DNA of 64,000 nucleotides from Rhyzopertha dominica (taxonomy: Eukaryota > Arthropoda > Insecta > Coleoptera > Bostrichidae). The notes beneath the pieces were generated by a model, which made no database searches, was not told the DNA's origin, and saw only the letters and a list, made by a program, of their open reading frames with translations. Location of the stretch: positions 23,740,942 to 23,804,941 of the forward strand of contig QCXZ01000001.1 of NCBI GenBank assembly GCA_025024175.1, given 5' to 3'. The position numbers and the translations under genes are program-made. Shown in pieces: positions 23,791 to 37,000 of the stretch. Position 1 is the stretch's first letter; each line of letters starts with the position of its first letter.

Positions 23791-26700
23791 GTAACAAAAG
23801 TAAACCCACATTAGAAAGATGATGACAACAGTGGTAAAATTAATTAATCGACAAAGCCTGAAGAAGCTTGCAGTAGACGATAAGAAGTCCTGATACACGT
23901 AAAATGCAAATTTATTTAATTTTTTTTTTATTTTTTTAAGTTTTAGTGAGAGGTTGTCTTTGGATAAGGTATCCTTTAGCAGAAGATCGTTGCTTAAAAC
24001 GGCGGTACGCCAGATCGAACTGAAAGTAACAGAAGAACTTCATCCGCCTTTGGATGCCGGTGTGTCAGAAGATTTTGGGGTGAAGTCAAAATTTAGAGTT
24101 TGCCATATTAAAATGCTACACCCTAGCGACACAATATGGGGCGCCGTGGTCAGTGTGAATAATTTAAAAGCCCGACTCTACATCTTTAAACTTCTACAAC
24201 CTATTGCTGTACCACACGTTAATGTTATCCCAACCGTTATATTCCTTTAGACTTTTTAGGATGTCATCCAATATGGCTTCCAATCGACACCGATTGCGCG
24301 CATAGCAAAACCATGGAGTCCCATAATGTACTGGTGGCTCATAACCAGGTCCTTCAAACTGAACAACTCATGCCCCGATTCGGCTCACAGCTAATGAATT
24401 AGCATCGTATAAGTGTTGTTCATCGTTGACAAGATGACGCGACGAGACCACAGCAGATTTGTATGCTATGACAAGGGACAGCTTTCACTTTCAATTCGTG
24501 ATCAATAGCACAACCCTAAATCAATTAAGAACAACCGACCTGTGGAGTTTGAGAAGCGTAGGACTGTAAAAGACTTGTTTAAAGCCTTTTTTCTACGAGA
24601 CGGACCTTTTTTTCGACCGCAACTACGAAAGCCACGTGTTCTAAAAAGCCTAATTTTAAATTGCAGTGCATGCACGATGCACAATGGCAATTTTAATAAT
24701 TTATTGCAATAACGTTACCTATATAATAACAAAGCTTCGAAAGCTATTAACATCGTGGTTGTTTCAATTTCAAGCCACTTTGATGTCCCTAATAGTGATA
24801 GCCGAAAGTGATACCTGCAGGTTAAGTTTCCAAAGAAGTGGCTAAAATAAGTTAGGCCATTAAGCACCATTTAAAGTTGCGTGTGAAGTTGGAAGGAATT
24901 AATTAAAATGTTCCGTAAGAGTCGGGTCTCATTAAAAGTTCCCCCGCCGTATTTAACGAACAAACAGAAAAATTCGCTGAGCAAAACCGGGACACCTCTG
25001 AGCTTGCTCGAATAAGTAATTATAAATTCGAATTCAGACCTGCTGGATGTCGCAGGACTGGAACAATAGGAACTCATTAAAAAAAAGTCCGAGCGCACGT
25101 CCGGAATTAAACCAACAGGGAAACATGACTAATTGGCTTAACTGGTTATTGATGAGGCCGTACAAATTGTACTGCACGAGATGGAAATCTAACCAATTGT
25201 ATCGACGCATGGATCAAATAAAACTTTTCATATTCGAGACCTGATTTAACTGCAGAAATATATTACTACTTGATGTACCAAACACAACAAATCTTTGGTA
25301 TGCAGCTAGATGTTTGCGAATTTGAAAACGATTATTGGAATTTGTGCGCCCTTCAGTTTGTCATCCAATGTAGTTATAATATTAAATGTACTATTCTCTT
25401 ACACATAAATGTTAAATTTTAAGTACAAGTACAGTAAGTACAACCGTACAACTTAAATAACTGATATATATGTGCCGAACTTCAGTGTCTGACGAACGCT
25501 CTTGTGGATGTCCAAATAAAGTTTCATCTCCTTACTTGAAATACAATACCAAGACTCTAGAATTCCAGTTCAGACTATATATCACTACAATGAGGAGAAA
25601 ACATATTTTGCATTTATACAGAAATGAGACGTCAACAAATACAATATACTTTTTTTCGCTTAACACGTACTAAAATGAAAATACCACTTTCGTTGATACG
25701 ATGCTATTTAGTAAGGATAGTAGTTGTTTTATTACAGTCAAACAATTTCGTCTTCCCAATCACAAACTTTCCCAAACGATTTTAATTCTCGTTCAGTATC
25801 ATCCAAAGCATAAATATATATTTATATATATGTTTTAATTTTCACTACAAGGTTCTCACTTTCAGTCCTGTCCAAATTATACGCCTTTAAAGTAATTTTT
25901 AGCCTTGATGTTCCCCTGAACGTTATTTCACATAATTATTCTAAATACTTTTCGAACTAAAATTACAAATTTGATTACAAAGGAGAAAAGTATTTTTTCC
26001 AGAAAACTCTCTTGTTTGTTGACACAACTGTCTTGATTTTACTAATTCACGGCTATAAACATGCGGTGAAAAAAGATGCTTACTAACATCATGTTATACA
26101 GTAAAAATAAAATCTTCTGCTACATTAAATAAAATGAGCTGTACCACTTAGCATAAACTTTTTAAGACCTCTTGTTTTCTTATGAACTTAAATATAGAAT
26201 GCTTACACTTGGAATAACAACCACATTTTAATTAATTTTTGTTGCATTGTAATGAATTTTATCCTTTTCTTTAGGATGATTATAGATGTCCTCACTGCAC
26301 TGCATTGAATATCGGCGCACGATGAACTAACCTAGCATCAAAATTACTATACTAGCTTCGTTGAATTTTGTTTGCCCATTTAGGACTTCCATTACATTAA
26401 AATACACATTTCTGAATCGTGATCAACCTTTTAATCCAACTGTTCACGTGCGGACGGTGTACAGGAAAAGACCTCTGTTGGGATTTTCATGTAACTATAA
26501 CTGAAATTAATAAGCTGACAGGTCCATCATCTACCTTTGTAAAAGGCCGGGTCAACCTTTAACGCATGTATTATTCAACTAAATGGATGAAGCCATAAAA
26601 ATGACTTTATTACTATTGTACAGACTTTGTATTTGAAAGAAACGCTACGCCCAAAGTGGTTACTGCGTTGATAGAAAATCCGAAAGAAACCATTCACTTT

Positions 26701-27559
26701 TACAACAGGTTAGACAGTTTAGAGATTACAGAATATGGTGTTTGCTAAAAACAAAAGAGATAGAGGTGGACGTCAAAGGATTTAAAGAGGAAGTTAAGTA
26801 TATGCAAAAGCTTATAAACCGTCAACGTGGTAACACTACACGAATCTAAAATTAAAGGCTTGCCTCATGTTTAGATACATTGAACTGCCGTTCAATATTT
26901 ATGTATGTTAATTTGTTTACTACACGCATATGGGAGAGTGCACTAGAATTACAGAAGAAGCCATTTCTTTATATATGCGTCTGCACTCTCAAACACACAA
27001 TATTAATATCCCTAAATAAATACTATATAAATAACTAGTTTCAAAAAACCTGAATTGAATTGGTAAAATTGAATGTACATCGTATATACAGGGTGTATAA
27101 AAAATATGGCATTTTTTAAGCTTGTTTATTATGACTTTTATAAAAATTGTAAGGAACGAACTAGAACTTATTTTTAAAACGCTATAATATGTTTATATTT
27201 TCAAGGGTGTCCCAGTTTTGCTGAAGTGCTAACACGCATAACTTGATTTTTTTAATAGAACGGTACAATTTTTTACATGAGCATAGCGGAATTTTTATCT
27301 CTTTTCTATTTTTATTTGTGGCGGTGGTATATAGCAGTAGCCAAGTAGCAAAAAACAATGAAAGGGAACCAAAACCATTTATTTTGCTGTTCTGTCAAGT
27401 TGTATGTTTGTACTGTATTTGTCTTTTTTACGTTTTCGCGGGTATTTTAAATCAATAATATGGAATTTATTATTATTACTATAGACCAACAAGGCTAATA
27501 TTTAGAAAAGTATACCTAAAAAAATAAATAGCACCTGTACCACATACACCTCCTGCAAG
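23791..27559. other. 3.8 kb with no recognised gene
   Basis: A T-rich run lies at 23921-23938. A plus frame at 23954-24250 (98 codons, with VRQIELKVTEELHPPL and KARLYIFKLLQP) is better balanced than background and may be another decayed transposon protein, but I cannot name it. At 27088 TACAGGGTGTATAAAAA resembles the outer end of a mariner-type element and may be the left end of the relic that starts at 27560. Confidence 0.4.
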
Positions 27560-27970
27560 AAGTGATCAAAGAAGGCTGTTCCATTCAGTGATTTAGCCAC
27601 ATTCCATAAAAATGGTTTTGCTAATAGACACAACCTCCATTAATATTCTTCCGAAAATCCTAGTTTGATTCGAATTGTTAATAGTCAACAATGGTCTATC
27701 AACGTCTAGGGTGGAATTGTAGGAGATTATACGGTTGAATCCTAATTTTTCAATGAACGTGTCAATGGGGACACAGTTTTTTTTTATAAAACTCTGTTGA
27801 TTTTGATCGAAGACGTCCCTCTTAATTTTCGGCAATGAATGTGGCTGCAACATGATGATGCTCCACTTCATTTCTCTTGACAAGTACGAAATTTTTAAAC
27901 CAAAGCTACGACCACAAATGGATTGGTAGAAGTGGACCAATAAACTGACCACCCAGGTTCTCAGATTGAA
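27560..27970 (+). pseudogene. Mariner transposase relic, best preserved copy
   Basis: A nearly continuous plus-strand translation runs FSDLATFHKNGFANRHNLH, stop, ENPSLIRIVNSQQWSINV, stop, GGIVGDYTVES, FFNERVNGDTVFF, LIEDVPLNFRQ, stop, MWLQHDDAPLHFS, QVRNF, FLNQSYDHKWIGRSGPIN, PPRFSD. These are the successive blocks of a mariner DDE transposase: the first catalytic Asp (27590-27592), the second (27854-27856) and the third near 27964-27966 are all still encoded, although the last segments are in shifted frames. About six stops and one or two frameshifts kill it. The N-terminal helix-turn-helix region is missing or unrecognisable. The left outer end may be at 27088. Confidence 0.8.
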
Positions 27971-30289
27971 CAAAATTAGACTTTTCCTATTGTGATATAT
28001 AACAATACTGTATACTAAACACCACATTTCTATAGTTAATAACTCTTTTCACAATAGACTAAGGGTTTGTGTTTTGCAAAATTGTAGATATTTTGAACAT
28101 TTAATTTAAATAAATACTGATAACACTTTTCTTACATGTTTATGTTTTATCAATTATCTGGGCCATTTTATTACAAACTTTTTACATTTGCTGTAATTCG
28201 GATTTATCAATAAAAATAGCAGATTATGCAGACAACTTTCTTTTGTGCATCATCACAAGTTTCTATTTTCTATTTTACAAAACAAAATATATATACTAAT
28301 AAAGAAATTATTAAAATTGCTAATAACAGAAAAACTGTTAAGGATAGATCTGTATGTAATTAATAAAACCAAAAGAGAAACCATTGCGGGTTTACATATG
28401 TAATAAAATTATACTACTGCGCATGAGGCGAGTGCCTGGAGCCTCTTAGTTGAAGAGGCCCTCTTAATTTTAAGTCATAGAATGAAGAAATAAAAAAGAA
28501 AACATTATTTTTGTAAATATAAAAATTATACCTACGATGCGTAAAGTTTCGAACTACCAATGTGTTTCTTGCTTTACTGTGACAGACAAGTCTCAAAAAA
28601 TATTTCAAAATATGTACAAACCCTACATAATTGAGGGGTAGCTATCATGTTAGATACTGTTTACATTTAAATATTTCGCGACCAATGGGTTGATAATATT
28701 TCCATTTTAGTAAAAATTGTATGGTTTTTGGTTTAATTTTGTATTTAGCAAGAGTATTGTTACGTTTCGACTTCCTTCTAAGCCTACTTTAGACTTTATT
28801 GTTTCTTCAAGTATATGTATAGCATGTGACAAGAAAAGTCCCTATCTTTGATACACATATAAGTTTAACGTGAACACATTTATTTTAAATAAATGGCAGA
28901 GGAGGTAGGTAGTTAACTTTCAGTTAAAATGAATATGACAAAGACCGATCATGCACTGGGCTCAAACGCTGATTAGGCAATCATCAATATTGGTTTCTGT
29001 ATCTAATGAGCTACATCACAGTTCATGAATCCACCGCTAGATGACTCATTACCAATTCTGATAAAATAATCTGCAAAGCCAGGTTTATAGACGGTGTTAA
29101 TTTTTGCAGAATGGCATTTTTTTAAATTACAACTTATAACTTGCTAAATTTCACTTTTACGTATAAATATTTAAAGAATGCGGAGTGTCTTGGAAAAAAG
29201 CATTTAAAATTTTGTTTGTATCAGTGATTGGTCAATTTTTATACTTTTATACCCTACCCCAAACCACATTTTAGGCAGTTTTCCAGTTTAAGTGAAAAAA
29301 AATCGATGGTGATAACTAAACTAGATGACGAAATATGAAAATATACAATCAAAACAAGTGCTCTGGTTGTTCATCTTCCCCATTTAGTTACGATTCAGCT
29401 CTTCTCAAATGTTTCAAGTGTTGCTTCATAAAAAAAGTACAAACGGATTATACATCTGTCTTGAATACAGCAGTCTACAACTTTTTTCGAACGAAAATTT
29501 GCAAACATTTGTTGATTTAATCGTATGATAATTATTCGATATGTGCACACTATGTATATTTCTACGAATGCATTATACATTATTTTGGCATGGCACTAAC
29601 CCGAATTAATGTTAATATAAATTAATATTCAAAATGGGCGAAACAGAACAATTCTGGTGAAAGTAACTAATAGAAGAAAAAATCTAAAATCTTTTAGACC
29701 ATAAAAATTATTAAAAGGGACACACGTTTAGATGGAAGGGGATTAAACAAGCTAGATACGACAAGAACGAAATTGTTGACAACTCACTTAAACAAAAAGA
29801 TATAAAGGAATAGTGTAACGCGAAGATACGTTACAAAAAACTAATAGCTAATAATGGAATAAACGGGGTAGGTGATTTCTGCCTGGAATAATCAGTAGTA
29901 GAAATGGCTATCAAATGAAAAGAAAAGTCAGCAATATATCAATATATTACAAAAAATTTCGAAGAATGGTAGAAAAAATATCGAAAGCTGTATAAGAGAA
30001 GCAGTAAAAATAAAAAAGAATGGACACGCAATAGTGTAGAAAATGATTTCAAAGAGCAATAGAAAAATAAAAAGAAAGTTTATTTAGGCCAGAGGCAAAA
30101 CCAAATTATGTTATGGGCCGTCAATAACAAAATACTGAGGAAACCAGAAAGTTCGTAATGGGCATTTAGGCATTACAAGTAATAAGGCAGTAAGGAGAAG
30201 GTACAATTAAAAAAACACATATATATGGTATTTCGAAAAAATAGTCCCTTTAAATATAAATACATTTAAGTAATAATTTAGATAGCAGT
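27971..30289. other. No gene seen
   Basis: AT-rich sequence; 28050-28350 and 29640-30270 are extremely A/T-rich with long A-biased runs. No RNA gene or splice pair recognised. Confidence 0.5.
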
Positions 30290-30720
30290 GCCATCTGTCA
30301 GTATTACAATGACATGATGCCAAAACCATCTAGCTGCCATAATGGGATCTACTTCCTAAAGGAACAAATTGGTATGCACCTGCATACTTCAATATGATAG
30401 CAGGCCTCCACGGCACTTTTTGCAAGCGGGCAAGAACCGACATACATTAAAATGCATGTCTATGCTTTGCTGTCTGTACCGCAACCAACTGCAAATAGAT
30501 CTAAGAAATTAGGATGGCAATGCCATCTGTCAGCATTACACTGACATGATTACAAAGCCACCTAGCTGCCATAATGGAATCTACCAGTTCTATGCCGTGC
30601 TGTCTGCACTAGACCTAAACTGCACTGATGAGCTATAATGATAGCGAAATAGATCTATTTGCAGTTGGTTGCGGTGCAGACAGCACAGCATAGACATGCA
30701 TTTTAAAAATACATTTATTT
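30290..30720 (+). repeat. Dispersed repeat family R1, copy B, with foldback
   Basis: The left part matches copy A at 11700. Within it, 30448-30502 and 30651-30705 are 55-nt inverted repeats with only about two mismatches (left arm starts TAAAATGCATGTCTATGC). The blocks CCATCTGTCAG, CACCTAGCTGCC and the CTGTCTGCAC/GACCTAAACTGCACTGATG stretch each recur, so the copy appears rearranged or nested. No coding potential. The inverted arms could fold back; they look like the terminal repeat of a non-autonomous DNA transposon. Confidence 0.68.
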
Positions 30721-31265
30721 ACTGAAGCTGGTTATTTAACAATTGATAATTTTAAATTTATATTAAAGTGACATTATGGTATTTACCTAAACAGCGCTGA
30801 TGTTTAGCTACGATTTACGGCTAAAATGAAATAATTAAAGAATGATTTCAAATCAGTCGTTCTTTGGTCTGGTTGGTTGAAAATTCCACCAAAGTGATGC
30901 CCCCGCCTTTTTTGCTGCCTGTGGAGCCGTAACTCCAAATGCATTTTCTTGCACTGCTTAATAAAAATATTTGTGAAAATTTGTTTAATCCTTACTAACG
31001 TCTTATTATTTGGATTTCGCAAATTAACATAGGGAAAAAAGTTCGTTTATTACAATTAAATCAACACGCTGTATCTCATTAATGACAACACTTATCATAC
31101 GTGTTCGTAGTGATTTTTAAACATAAAATTTAATCGCACGAATCGACCACAATATTTCAGATTACTTTTGGAACACCCTGTGTATTGCAATACGGATATG
31201 TATGTATCCACCCTACCTAAGGTTTAACTTTTGTTTCCCTTTGGAATGTTACATTTTGATTTTAT
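30721..31265. other. No gene; possible mariner-type outer end
   Basis: TTGGAACACCCTGTGTA at about 31168-31184 is the reverse orientation of the GGGTGTTCC-type ends of Tc1/mariner elements. A minus frame of 72 codons at 30804-31022 is unrecognised. No matching partner end found. Confidence 0.4.
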
Positions 31266-32230
31266 GGATTGCTAATTTTTCGTAATACTATTAAGGTATA
31301 ATTCAAGCGGTATATTAGTGAACATAGAGACGACATCAAGGCTAACTAATCTGTAATTTTCAGGAAGTTGAAAATTGTTCATAAAATTAGCAAACGCGAA
31401 AGAATCCTTAATATAATAATCATTAGTGCGGTTGTAAGAACCGGTAAGAATGTCAGAAATAAAACCAGCTAACGTGGTTGCATTTGCAAATGATGAAATG
31501 ATCGGTCTAAAAGACAATATAGGTTTCTGGTTCATAAAATTTTGATATAACACTATTGTAAATAGTAAGGCTTCTTTATTAGTTATGATTTTTTTCTCTA
31601 ACTTAAAAATAATTCTATTAGCTTTATTTTGTTCGGAAATGGTAGTATCATTGTCAAGTCTGCAGTAATATTGTGATCACTCAAAATCTCTAAAGAACGT
31701 TCACGGTATAAGTTTCTATTGATGGCAGTCGTAACACTGCCTTTATCTGATTGTATTATAAAAATGTCAGGCTTATTTTTTAGAAAAGAAACTGTCCTAT
31801 TACATAATAAATTCAGAGGATGAGACTCATTACCTTGTGTTTTTAACATATATTTAGTAATAATATTAACGATCTGTCTTTATGTCTTTTGACTCTTTAT
31901 ATAATGATTCAAGAATTAGGTGCATATCTTTGATTAAATCAATTGCTGAAAAATGTCTAGAAGGGGGTAAGCCAATTTAAGGCCTAAAGCAAGAAAATTT
32001 TGTTATATCTACAGGGATGTCATATCCTGATAAATTTTTGAACCACTGGGGATTGCCACGAAAATTGATAGTTTTGTGTCTGTATAAGTTATGGCATTTC
32101 ATCATAACTTTATTCAGATAGCTATAGAAGTATTTATTGCTACAATATGTTTGTTTACGTAAAAAAATCAAAATATGTATCAAAAGGAACAATATTTTTA
32201 AGACGAACAACACAATCACCAATGCAAGTC
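31266..32230 (-). pseudogene. Penelope-like element reverse transcriptase, N-terminal half
   Basis: On the minus strand, in order from 32230 downward: HKTINFRGNPQWFKN; a conserved proline-rich stretch LPPSRHFSAIDLIKD; NKPDIFIIQSDKGSVTTAI, the PLE block just upstream of the palm (normally ...xADKGxxTV...); FRPIISSFANATTLA; then FANFMNNFQLPENYRLVSLD continuing to MFTNIPLEL, which is RT motif A with its catalytic Asp. The translation needs several frame changes and has stops, and the YxDD motif and GIY-YIG domain beyond 31266 are missing. The specific spacing of the SDKG, RPI and LDV.SMFTN blocks is diagnostic of PLEs. A tail-type motif on the opposite strand lies at 32388-32430, so two copies may meet here. 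Confidence 0.8.
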
Positions 32231-33264
32231 ATTATGACTGGATTTAAATTTCATCACAGTGTTATTTTAAAGTGTTTCTCAGCATGTTACTTCCCCCTAT
32301 ATTGTTAACAACTATTAGCCATAACATCACAATAAATGTAAGTTTACTTGTTTTTATTGAAAATATTCGAAGGTTGTAATACATTTAAGGTCCTGACGAA
32401 GTAATAGATAAATTTTCCGAAAGCTTGACACTCAAAAGACTCAACTTGTGCTTATTGACTGCTTAACGCGCTGAGTTTACCACTTTGTAATTAATTTGAT
32501 GTCTATACTTCCTAATTTAATTGCTGAATGAACATAAGTAGTGATAACCAAGAAACGTTTTACAGTCCCAAGTCACTGAAACTGCATCCCATTAAAGACG
32601 CTCTCCTGACGGATAACTCAGAAACAAACCCTTCGGATGGCAGTAAGCACCTGCACCACCCGTACGACATTCATAACACGTCGCCTCCGTAAAGCCAACT
32701 TCAGGTGGTTCAATCCGCGTAAACACCCCCGTTATTCGTCACCAGTCCATCAGCCACCGCCGTAACCGCAATCCGTCTCAGCAGGGCTGCACCGCCGCAG
32801 TGTTCCGCAGCGAACGGCGGCTACCGCGTGACTAGAGACGCGCCCTCGGTGCTACACCCCGTGCCCACCAGAGGTCGATAATAGACTCCTGCACGGGGCC
32901 ACGCGCCCCCAGATATGATAGTGTCGGAAGAGTATTAATCATCCCCGATGGCGTGGTGCGTGCTCTTATGACCCACTGAACGATTAAACAAGGTTTCGTA
33001 ATGGGGCTGATTTTGGGGAAGCACTGAAATGTACCTTAATTAACAGGATGCCTCCAGCATTTTTTTGCTTTTTTGTACACTAAAGCGCTAGGCTTTGCTG
33101 ATGTGATCGTTTGCAGTGTCTAAAGTATACCATCTAAATAAATCCTACTAATAAGATTTCAGGATATTGCACGGCGATAGTGGGTGTTTCATTTAGGAGT
33201 GCTTTAAAAAAATTATCACATAAGAAAAACGATTCTTACATTTATTACTTAAAAATTATTTATT
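32231..33264. other. Penelope-type tail motif and a GC-rich island, no gene
   Basis: At 32390-32425 (plus) GTCCTGACGAAG and CCGAAAGCTTG match the tails of the Penelope copies near 51.3, 53.0 and 60.2 kb. From about 32560 to 32960 the sequence becomes markedly GC- and CpG-rich, with no open frame of 60 codons. Its end (32968-33010, CCACTGAACGATT and TTTCGTAATGGGG) resembles 36262-36312. At 33183 GGGTGTTTCATTTAGG is the likely outer end of the transposon that follows. Confidence 0.5.
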
Positions 33265-34025
33265 TCATATATTGTCCATAACTGCGCCTAACATGGTCCA
33301 TTCTAAGGTTCCAATTTTCCAGGAATTCGGGTGGTATCTGGCGAATTACGCGAGTAATGTTGGCTTCCAATTCTTCCATGGTCACCGGCTTATCTCAGTA
33401 CACTGGATTTCACGTAGCCCCAAAGGATAAAGTCTAACGGTGTGATATCACTAGATCTGGGCGGGCAATCCAACGGTCGGAAGCGTGAAATTAACTGCTC
33501 ACCGAATTGTTCTCGCAATAAAGCCATTTTGTTCGACGGGCTGTCTGACCAGTAGCTCCACATTGTTAAAACCAAATGTAGTCAAGATCACGGGCATCAA
33601 TTTCCAGTATCAAAAAGTCCCTTATCATGGTGCGATAACGCACGACGTTGACAGTTACGTTTTGGCCAGTCTCATTTTTGAAGAAATATGGACCGATAAT
33701 TCCACCAGCCCACAAACCACACGGAACCGTTCTTTTGTCTAGTTGTACTGACAGCTCTTGAACCTCTTTTGATTGTTCTTGAGCCCAAATACGGCAATTT
33801 TGCTTATTGACGTACCCATTAAGCCAGAAATGGGCCTCATCGCTAAACAAAATTCTTGTTGAAAACTGCGGATCTTTTTTAAGCTTTTCAAAAGCCCAAA
33901 GGCTTAAACGGTGACGATTTGAAAGATCGGCCGGCTTCAGTTCTTGCACTAGTTGGATCTTATATGCCTTTAAACCAAGATCATCGCGTAAAATGCGCCA
34001 GGTTGTTGTTTCCTTTTGTGAAATT
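33265..34025 (-). pseudogene. Tc3/mariner-like transposase relic, C-terminal two-thirds
   Basis: The minus strand from 34025 reads TTTWRILRDDLGLKAYKIQL, QELKPADLSNRHRL, then ILFSDEAHFWLNGYVNKQN with the first catalytic Asp, WAGGIIGPYFFKNE, YRTMIRDFLILEI, DLDYIWF, a stop, QCGATGQTAR (second catalytic block, Asp now Cys), a frameshift, LLREQFGEQLISRF, CPPRSSDITPLDFILWGYV with the third Asp, then a degenerate C-terminus ELEANITRVIRQIPPEF to about 33270. The N-terminal helix-turn-helix region is missing. The probable outer end is at 33183. Defects seen: one stop at the second catalytic block, loss of that Asp, a frameshift nearby and another stop near the C-terminus. It is an inactive member of a group common in insects and often labelled Tc3-like. 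Confidence 0.85.
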
Positions 34026-37000
34026 TACAAGTTCCTTATAAAGGAACTGAAGGAGTTTTTAAAAAATTGAATGTGATTTACATATCATTTTAACAGCAAT
34101 TTCAACAAAAAAAATACTCATTTCTTGGCCATTTCGTTCGTTGTGTATTTGTAGAAAATAACCGTTTCATATTTAGATCATCAAAAGCTGTGTTGGTCTC
34201 CTTGCCACTCTTAAACAGTTTGTTACCGAAATAGAAGTACCATAAGANGTACGNACATCCTTCAGAAAGAATTCAACCTCTGCAGCATTATATAATAAAT
34301 TATTTGGCAGGTTATGTGCACAACATTTTTTGCAAATTCTAAAATCTACTCAAATAATTTGATACATAGGGATCTTCTAGGAAACCAGCATTGCCTTGTA
34401 GAAGTTGTGGAGATAGGAAGTTAATAACATTATTGTAACTCAAATTTTGTTGTATATTTCTCTAAAATTATTAATGTTATTCACTTATTGCCCCCAAATA
34501 GCACATGAACACAATTCCGAAAACAAAAAATTTCAATTATTTTTCAAAATTTATCGATTTCTAATGTTACATTGTGTTCCGATATCGTTAATCTTTTTTG
34601 CATTTTTTTTACATTTTAACAATATAAAGAAAATATTAACAGGAAAATAGATGCCCTGAGATCTCCCCGATCACAGCCGAATGCATCCCAGTGATGTGTA
34701 TCGTTAAGGATTACACAGTGATTACCTACATACAGATTACATTAAGATTGTTTACAATGTGCAAAGATTACACAGAGATTCACAAGGTTACATAATCAAT
34801 GCAGAATACTTAAAAATTCACTGACTACATTATGGATTTCATACGATTACATCACGCTTGGCTCAGGATTACCTGAAGTAGTTCCTCGCTCGTCTTGAAA
34901 ATTGACGGTTCAGCGGGTGTTTTGAATTTTGGCACGGTAAACGTAAACCAAATGTAAAAATGAACAAATCAGATATGAATAACGAAAAAAAAACTTCTCA
35001 AAAATTAAGTAAGGCTTTGTAGACCGGTCAAAGTACACCAAAAAGCCATTAACCTACACTAAATGGATAATTAGCATCTTTTTGCTTATGTCTTTTGAAC
35101 TTATACTGGTTTTCTTTGAACATAGTTATTTAAGAAGGTTTTGATTTCCTTTTGTAGCTAATTTATATATAGTATAGTATAATTTTATTCTAAAAACGCA
35201 TAGTTTAAAGTTGAGAAATCAAAGCAAGTGCATAATACAATAGATAATAGTTAAGCAAAAAACCGCTAATAATCCATTTAATTTAGGTTCTATGTAAAGT
35301 TAGACTGGTCTATTGAAAAACTTATGTAGAATAAGAAACCAGGCCATATATCGAAAATATAGAAGAATTTAGAACAAGAATTTGCAATTAAGAATGTCAA
35401 AGGCTACTATCAAAAGATAAGCTAAAAAAACAAAAATATTACTGTAACTGCAATGCACTGCACTATGTACTGCGGAAATAAAATCATTTCTAGATCCGTA
35501 GCTACGATAAAATTGGAGAAAGCACTGTTTCGCACTGCGTCTCGAGGATGACCAACAGAATATAAGTTTTTTTTTGTCCTACATGTTTAGTCCCTCCTGT
35601 TTGTAGCCATTTTATTAGCATTTGCAAAAAAAAACTGTTGCGCGGTACGACTTTTTAGGCGTCTTATGAAGTTTATTTTTTTACAAATGCGCGAGCACCG
35701 TGGTTACCGACAACTTATACGTTTGTTCCCAATTTCTATCCTTCTACTGATTATGGAAATTTCGCTTCCTATTTTGGCTGGACTTTTTATAGTTTTCCCG
35801 ATTATGTTCCCATTTCCTTGATAAACAATAAGAATTTTTTAAAAAAAATCATGTAACTACATACGTAGAGTACAAATTGCTAATATAAGCCACATGCTTC
35901 CAAGCTCAGCCTACGTAGTAATTTTGACCTACTAATAGTAACAAAAAAAAATGTTAAGGCGATATGAGTGCAAAAAAGATTGTCAATAAACGACTACACT
36001 TCTAAGTTTCCATTATTATGTCCCAGATTTGTGAGTATTATAGCCAATATTAGCACAAATCTGCAATAATAAAGTATACTTTTAAATACCTGCCTAAAAA
36101 TGATGGCATTAATGCATTAATAGTTTTAAGGGCCTATATTGTTGAACAAACCAAATATAATTTCATGTAACATTGAATTCAATCTCGCCTCTGGCGCGAA
36201 ACTGTAGCACAGTATAGGAAGCAAATTAATCATGCTGAAGGATGACCGGCCATATGCTCTCGGATAGCGCTGACCCAGTGAACGAATGAACGATTCGGCT
36301 CCCTCGTAATGGGGTGTTTTGGATCATTAGAGGTCATCCAAAGGGAAGAGATGAGAAAACTGGAAGTGTGATAGCGCCCATCATTTTTCACGGAGAAGAC
36401 TTTTTGCTAATTTACAGAGTAGTGTTACATCAGCATAGTGAAGGGTGGCGTTATAGATCGTTTCGAGCATTGTGCAACGATAATAACACACAGTAATCTA
36501 AGGACTCACAAATTTAGCATAAGTAAATGCTACATAAACTCATGGTTACAAGCTTGAACATTTTAAATGCTCTCATTAAGATAATATAGGAGTATTCATT
36601 CATGTGACTTGTCTGCTGATCATTTTTGGTTACAAAAGTTTGATGAAATCGACTAATTTTAGCTAGACATCAAGCTTGTTGATGCTTTTTAAAAAGACAT
36701 AAAACCATTAAACATTAACTACTATGACCTACATAAAGATATGCAATATTTTTCTATTTAATCTAAGAAATTAAAAAAAAATATTTTAAATCATATAGTA
36801 TGGCTGCAGACGAAGTGGTAGTTTGATTTCTTTTGAAGTTTTCTCAGTATTGATTTCCTCACACATGAAAATGAGTTCTACTTATCTAAATGTAGTGGTT
36901 TATTGCAAGTTATTTTTGGCATTTTAAGAAGAATGCAGGTGTTCTGGAAAGATCACCTATAAGGAATTATCAATTTTATAAAATCAAAGATATTTAGGCA

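Noticed and set aside
27593..28027. 144-codon minus open frame
   Set aside because: It is the antisense shadow of the mariner transposase relic, whose plus-strand motifs are unmistakable.
33485..33742. 85-codon plus frame
   Set aside because: Antisense to the Tc3/mariner-like relic.
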